64,000 nt of DNA from Chaenocephalus aceratus (Eukaryota; Chordata; Actinopteri; Perciformes; Channichthyidae): positions 1 through 64,000 of the forward strand of contig JAMFTG010001350.1 of assembly GCA_023974075.1 (NCBI GenBank), given 5' to 3'. The translations under genes and the position numbers were made by a program. The notes under the pieces are model-generated. The model saw only the letters and a list, made by a program, of their open reading frames with translations, was not told where the DNA came from and did not search any database. How positions within the stretch are numbered: position 1 is the stretch's first letter; the number at the start of each line of letters is the position of its first letter. Positions 61,986 through 64,000 of this stretch are shown piece after piece.

Positions 61986-62057
61986 TTCCCATACCGGGAG
62001 TCGAACCCTGGCCACCTGGGTGAAAACCAGGAATCCTAACCGCTAGAGCATATGGGA
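61986..62057 (-). tRNA. tRNA-Glu(UUC), variant
   Basis: C50A and G10C. Confidence 0.88.
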
Positions 62058-62290
62058 CATCTTTTGTGTCTTTTATCACATTTTTTGACAGACTATACTG
62101 TGACTTTTTATCCAAATGATTGACATACCATACTATAACTTGTTTTCAAATATTTCGACACACTTTACCATGGTTTTGTTTTCACATTATTCGACACACT
62201 ATACTATGACTTTTTATTTGATTTCTTACGTATATTCGATTTTTTTTTAGGATAGTTTATACTTTGATTATTTTCCGCCTATAAAACTTG

Positions 62291-62362
62291 TTCCCATACC
62301 GGGAGTCGAACCCGGGACACCTGGGTGAAAACCAGGAATCCTAACCGCTAGACCATATGGGA
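62291..62362 (-). tRNA. tRNA-Glu(UUC), near-consensus
   Basis: G46U. Confidence 0.93.
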
Positions 62363-62594
62363 CAACTTTTGTGTCTTTTTTCACATTTTTCTACACACTA
62401 TACGTGTGACTTTTTTCCAAATGATTGACATACCATACTATAACTTGTTTTCAAATGTTTCGACACACTATACCATGGTTTTGTTTTCACATTTTTCGAC
62501 ACACTATACTATGACTTTTTCTTAAAATTTCTTACATATAATACATTTTTTTAGGACAGTTTATACTTTGATTATTTTTCCCTTATAAAACTTG

Positions 62595-62666
62595 TTCCCA
62601 TACCGGGAGTCGAACCCGGGCCACCTGGGTGAAAACCAGGAATCCTAACCGCTAGACCATATGGGA
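62595..62666 (-). tRNA. tRNA-Glu(UUC), consensus
   Basis: Exact consensus. Confidence 0.97.
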
Positions 62667-62898
62667 TATCTTTTGTGTCTTTTATCACATTTTTTGACAG
62701 ACTATACTGTGACTTTTTATCCAAATGATTGACATACCATACTATAACTTGTTTTCAAATATTTTGACACACTTTACCATGGTTTTGTTTTCACATTATT
62801 CGACACACTATACTGTGACTTTTTATTTGATTTCTTACATATATTGATTTTTTTTTAGGATAGTTTATACTTTGATTATTTTCCGCCTATAAAACTTG

Positions 62899-62970
62899 TT
62901 CCCATACCGGGAGTCGAACCCGGGCCACCTGGGTGAATACCAGGAATCCTAACCGCTAGACCATATGGGA
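62899..62970 (-). tRNA. tRNA-Glu(UUC), U33 lost
   Basis: U33A; the invariant U before the anticodon is lost. Confidence 0.88.
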
Positions 62971-63148
62971 CAACTTTTGTGTATTTTTTCACATTTTTCT
63001 ACACACTATACTGTGACTTTTTACCATACTATGACTTTTTTTCAAATGTTTCGACACACTATACCATGGTTTTGTTTTCACATTACATATATTCGATTTT
63101 TTTTTTAGGATAGTTTATACTTTGATTATTTTCCGGCTATAAAACTTG

Positions 63149-63220
63149 TTCCCATACCGGGAGTCGAACCCGGGCCACCTGGGTGAAAACCAGGAATCCT
63201 AACCGCTAGACCATATGGGA
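63149..63220 (-). tRNA. tRNA-Glu(UUC), consensus
   Basis: Exact consensus; a shortened spacer (250-bp unit) precedes it in window order. Confidence 0.97.
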
Positions 63221-63451
63221 CATCTTTTGTGTCTTTTTTCACATTTTTCGACACACTATACTGTGACTTTTTTCCAAATGATTGACATGACATACTATGA
63301 CTTTTTTTCAAATGTTTCGATACACCATTCCATGGTTTTGTTTTCACATTTTTCGACACACTATACTATGACTTTTTCTTAAAATGTCTTATATATGTTC
63401 GATTTTTTTAGGACAGTTTATACTTTGATTATTTTCCCCATATAAAACTTG

Positions 63452-63523
63452 TTCCCATACCGGGAGTCCAACACAGGCCACCTGGGTGAAAACCAGGAAT
63501 CCTAACCGCTAGACCATATGGGA
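63452..63523 (-). tRNA. tRNA-Glu(UUC), decayed
   Basis: C56G, G52U and C50U. Confidence 0.85.
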
Positions 63524-63919
63524 CAACTTTTGTGTCTTTTTTCACATTTTTCTACACACTATACTGTGACTTTTTTCAAAATGATTGACATACCATACTA
63601 TGACTTTTTTTCAAATGTTTCGATACTCCATTCCATGGTTTTGTTTTCACATTTTATCGACACACTATACTATGACTTTTTCTTAAAATATCTTATATAT
63701 GTTCGATTTTTTTAGGACAGACTATACTGTGACTTTTTATCCAAATGATTGACATACCATACTATAACTTGTTTTCAAATATTTCGACACACTTTACCAT
63801 GGTTTTGTTTTCACATTATTCGACACACTATACTATGACTTTTTACTTGATTTCTTACATATATTCGATTTTTTTTTAGGATAGTTTATACTTTGATTAT
63901 TTTCCGCCTATAAAACTTG

Positions 63920-63991
63920 TTCCCATACCGGGAGTCGAACCCGGGCCACCTGGGTGAAAACCAGGAATCCTAACCGCTAGACCATATGGGA
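63920..63991 (-). tRNA. tRNA-Glu(UUC), consensus
   Basis: Exact consensus; last copy in the window, 468 bp from its neighbour because the intervening gene is deleted. Confidence 0.97.
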
Positions 63992-64000
63992 CATCTTTTG

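Larger units (their letters stand above)
11650..64000 (-). repeat. tRNA-Glu(UUC) tandem gene array (satellite-like), continues past window end
   Basis: There are 137 head-to-tail tRNA-Glu copies on the minus strand in about 40 kb of repeat DNA, after removing four transposon insertions. The basic unit is about 303 bp. In transcription order each gene has an intact acceptor stem, an A box around TGGTCTAGCGG, the loop TTTTCAC with anticodon TTC, and a B box GGTTCGACTCC. It is followed 4-5 nt past the discriminator A by a TTTT run (CAAGTTTTAT), a Pol III terminator. The spacer is six diverged sub-repeats of about 35 bp, most with a core like GACACACTATACTATGACTT. Position numbers in the single-copy entries follow standard tRNA numbering. 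The left edge near 11650 is a decayed unit; the right edge is outside the window. CCA is not encoded. Confidence 0.97.

Noticed and set aside
11991..63359. Dozens of near-identical 60-77 residue open frames on the minus strand reading through tRNA genes (ending ...PGMGTSFIGGK)
   Set aside because: They are the tRNA gene and its spacer translated. They recur only because the unit repeats, they vary with indels that are not multiples of three, and they resemble no protein family.
11776..63715. Recurrent plus-strand frames starting MGQLLCLFSHFSTHYT
   Set aside because: The ATG is the antisense of the tRNA acceptor stem and the rest is spacer sub-repeat; a repeat artefact.
11650..64000. A CRISPR array, because of regularly spaced 72-bp repeats
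   Set aside because: The repeats are complete tRNA genes, spacers are themselves repeats and not unique, and the context is vertebrate.
11650..64000. tRNA-derived SINEs
   Set aside because: Units are in strict head-to-tail tandem, with no A-rich tails, no target duplications and no SINE tail domain; the tRNA part is nearly unmutated.

Overview
The window is ray-finned (teleost) fish nuclear DNA. It has vertebrate-type split genes with short introns, a conserved dgcr2 - carbonic anhydrase XV gene pair, long (TG)n microsatellites, hAT- and Harbinger-like DNA transposons and a Gypsy/Ty3 LTR retrotransposon. No species can be named from the sequence alone.

Layout. Positions 1-5.5 kb hold the 3' part of dgcr2 on the plus strand: the last seven exons, encoding the C-type lectin domain, VWC domain, transmembrane segment and PPPPY cytoplasmic tail, followed by a long 3' UTR. 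Positions 6.9-9.6 kb hold a complete eight-exon, secreted and probably GPI-anchored alpha-carbonic anhydrase on the plus strand, most likely ca15. These two genes show four apparent +1 frameshifts in conserved exons. Positions 9.6-11.65 kb are non-coding with nothing recognisable.

From about 11.65 kb to the end of the window, and running off it, lies one head-to-tail array of tRNA-Glu(UUC) genes, all on the minus strand. I count 137 recognisable full-length copies plus one fragment. About 34 match the 72-nt consensus exactly. The usual unit is about 303 bp: a 72-bp tRNA gene, a linker of about 20 bp, and a spacer of six diverged sub-repeats of about 35 bp. Unit lengths move in steps of about 35 bp (about 267, 303, 198 and 408). 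The array has higher-order structure: an eight-gene block of about 2.24 kb is present three times, and larger duplicated blocks lie 1.4 to 14.5 kb apart. It therefore behaves like a satellite whose unit carries a Pol III gene. All copies keep the TTC anticodon, but many carry stem or loop defects that were amplified along with the unit.

Four transposon insertions interrupt the array: a hAT element with an 8-bp target duplication (14929-16119); a nested Harbinger-like/hAT composite (17032-20212); a non-autonomous inverted-repeat element (20573-21723); and a nearly full-length Gypsy/Ty3 element (53517-60041) with 697-bp LTRs, a 4-bp target duplication and an uninterrupted 1630-residue Gag-Pol frame.

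The protein genes share an orientation but no visible functional link with the array. The many 60-77 residue open frames in the array are by-products of the repeat and are not annotated as genes.
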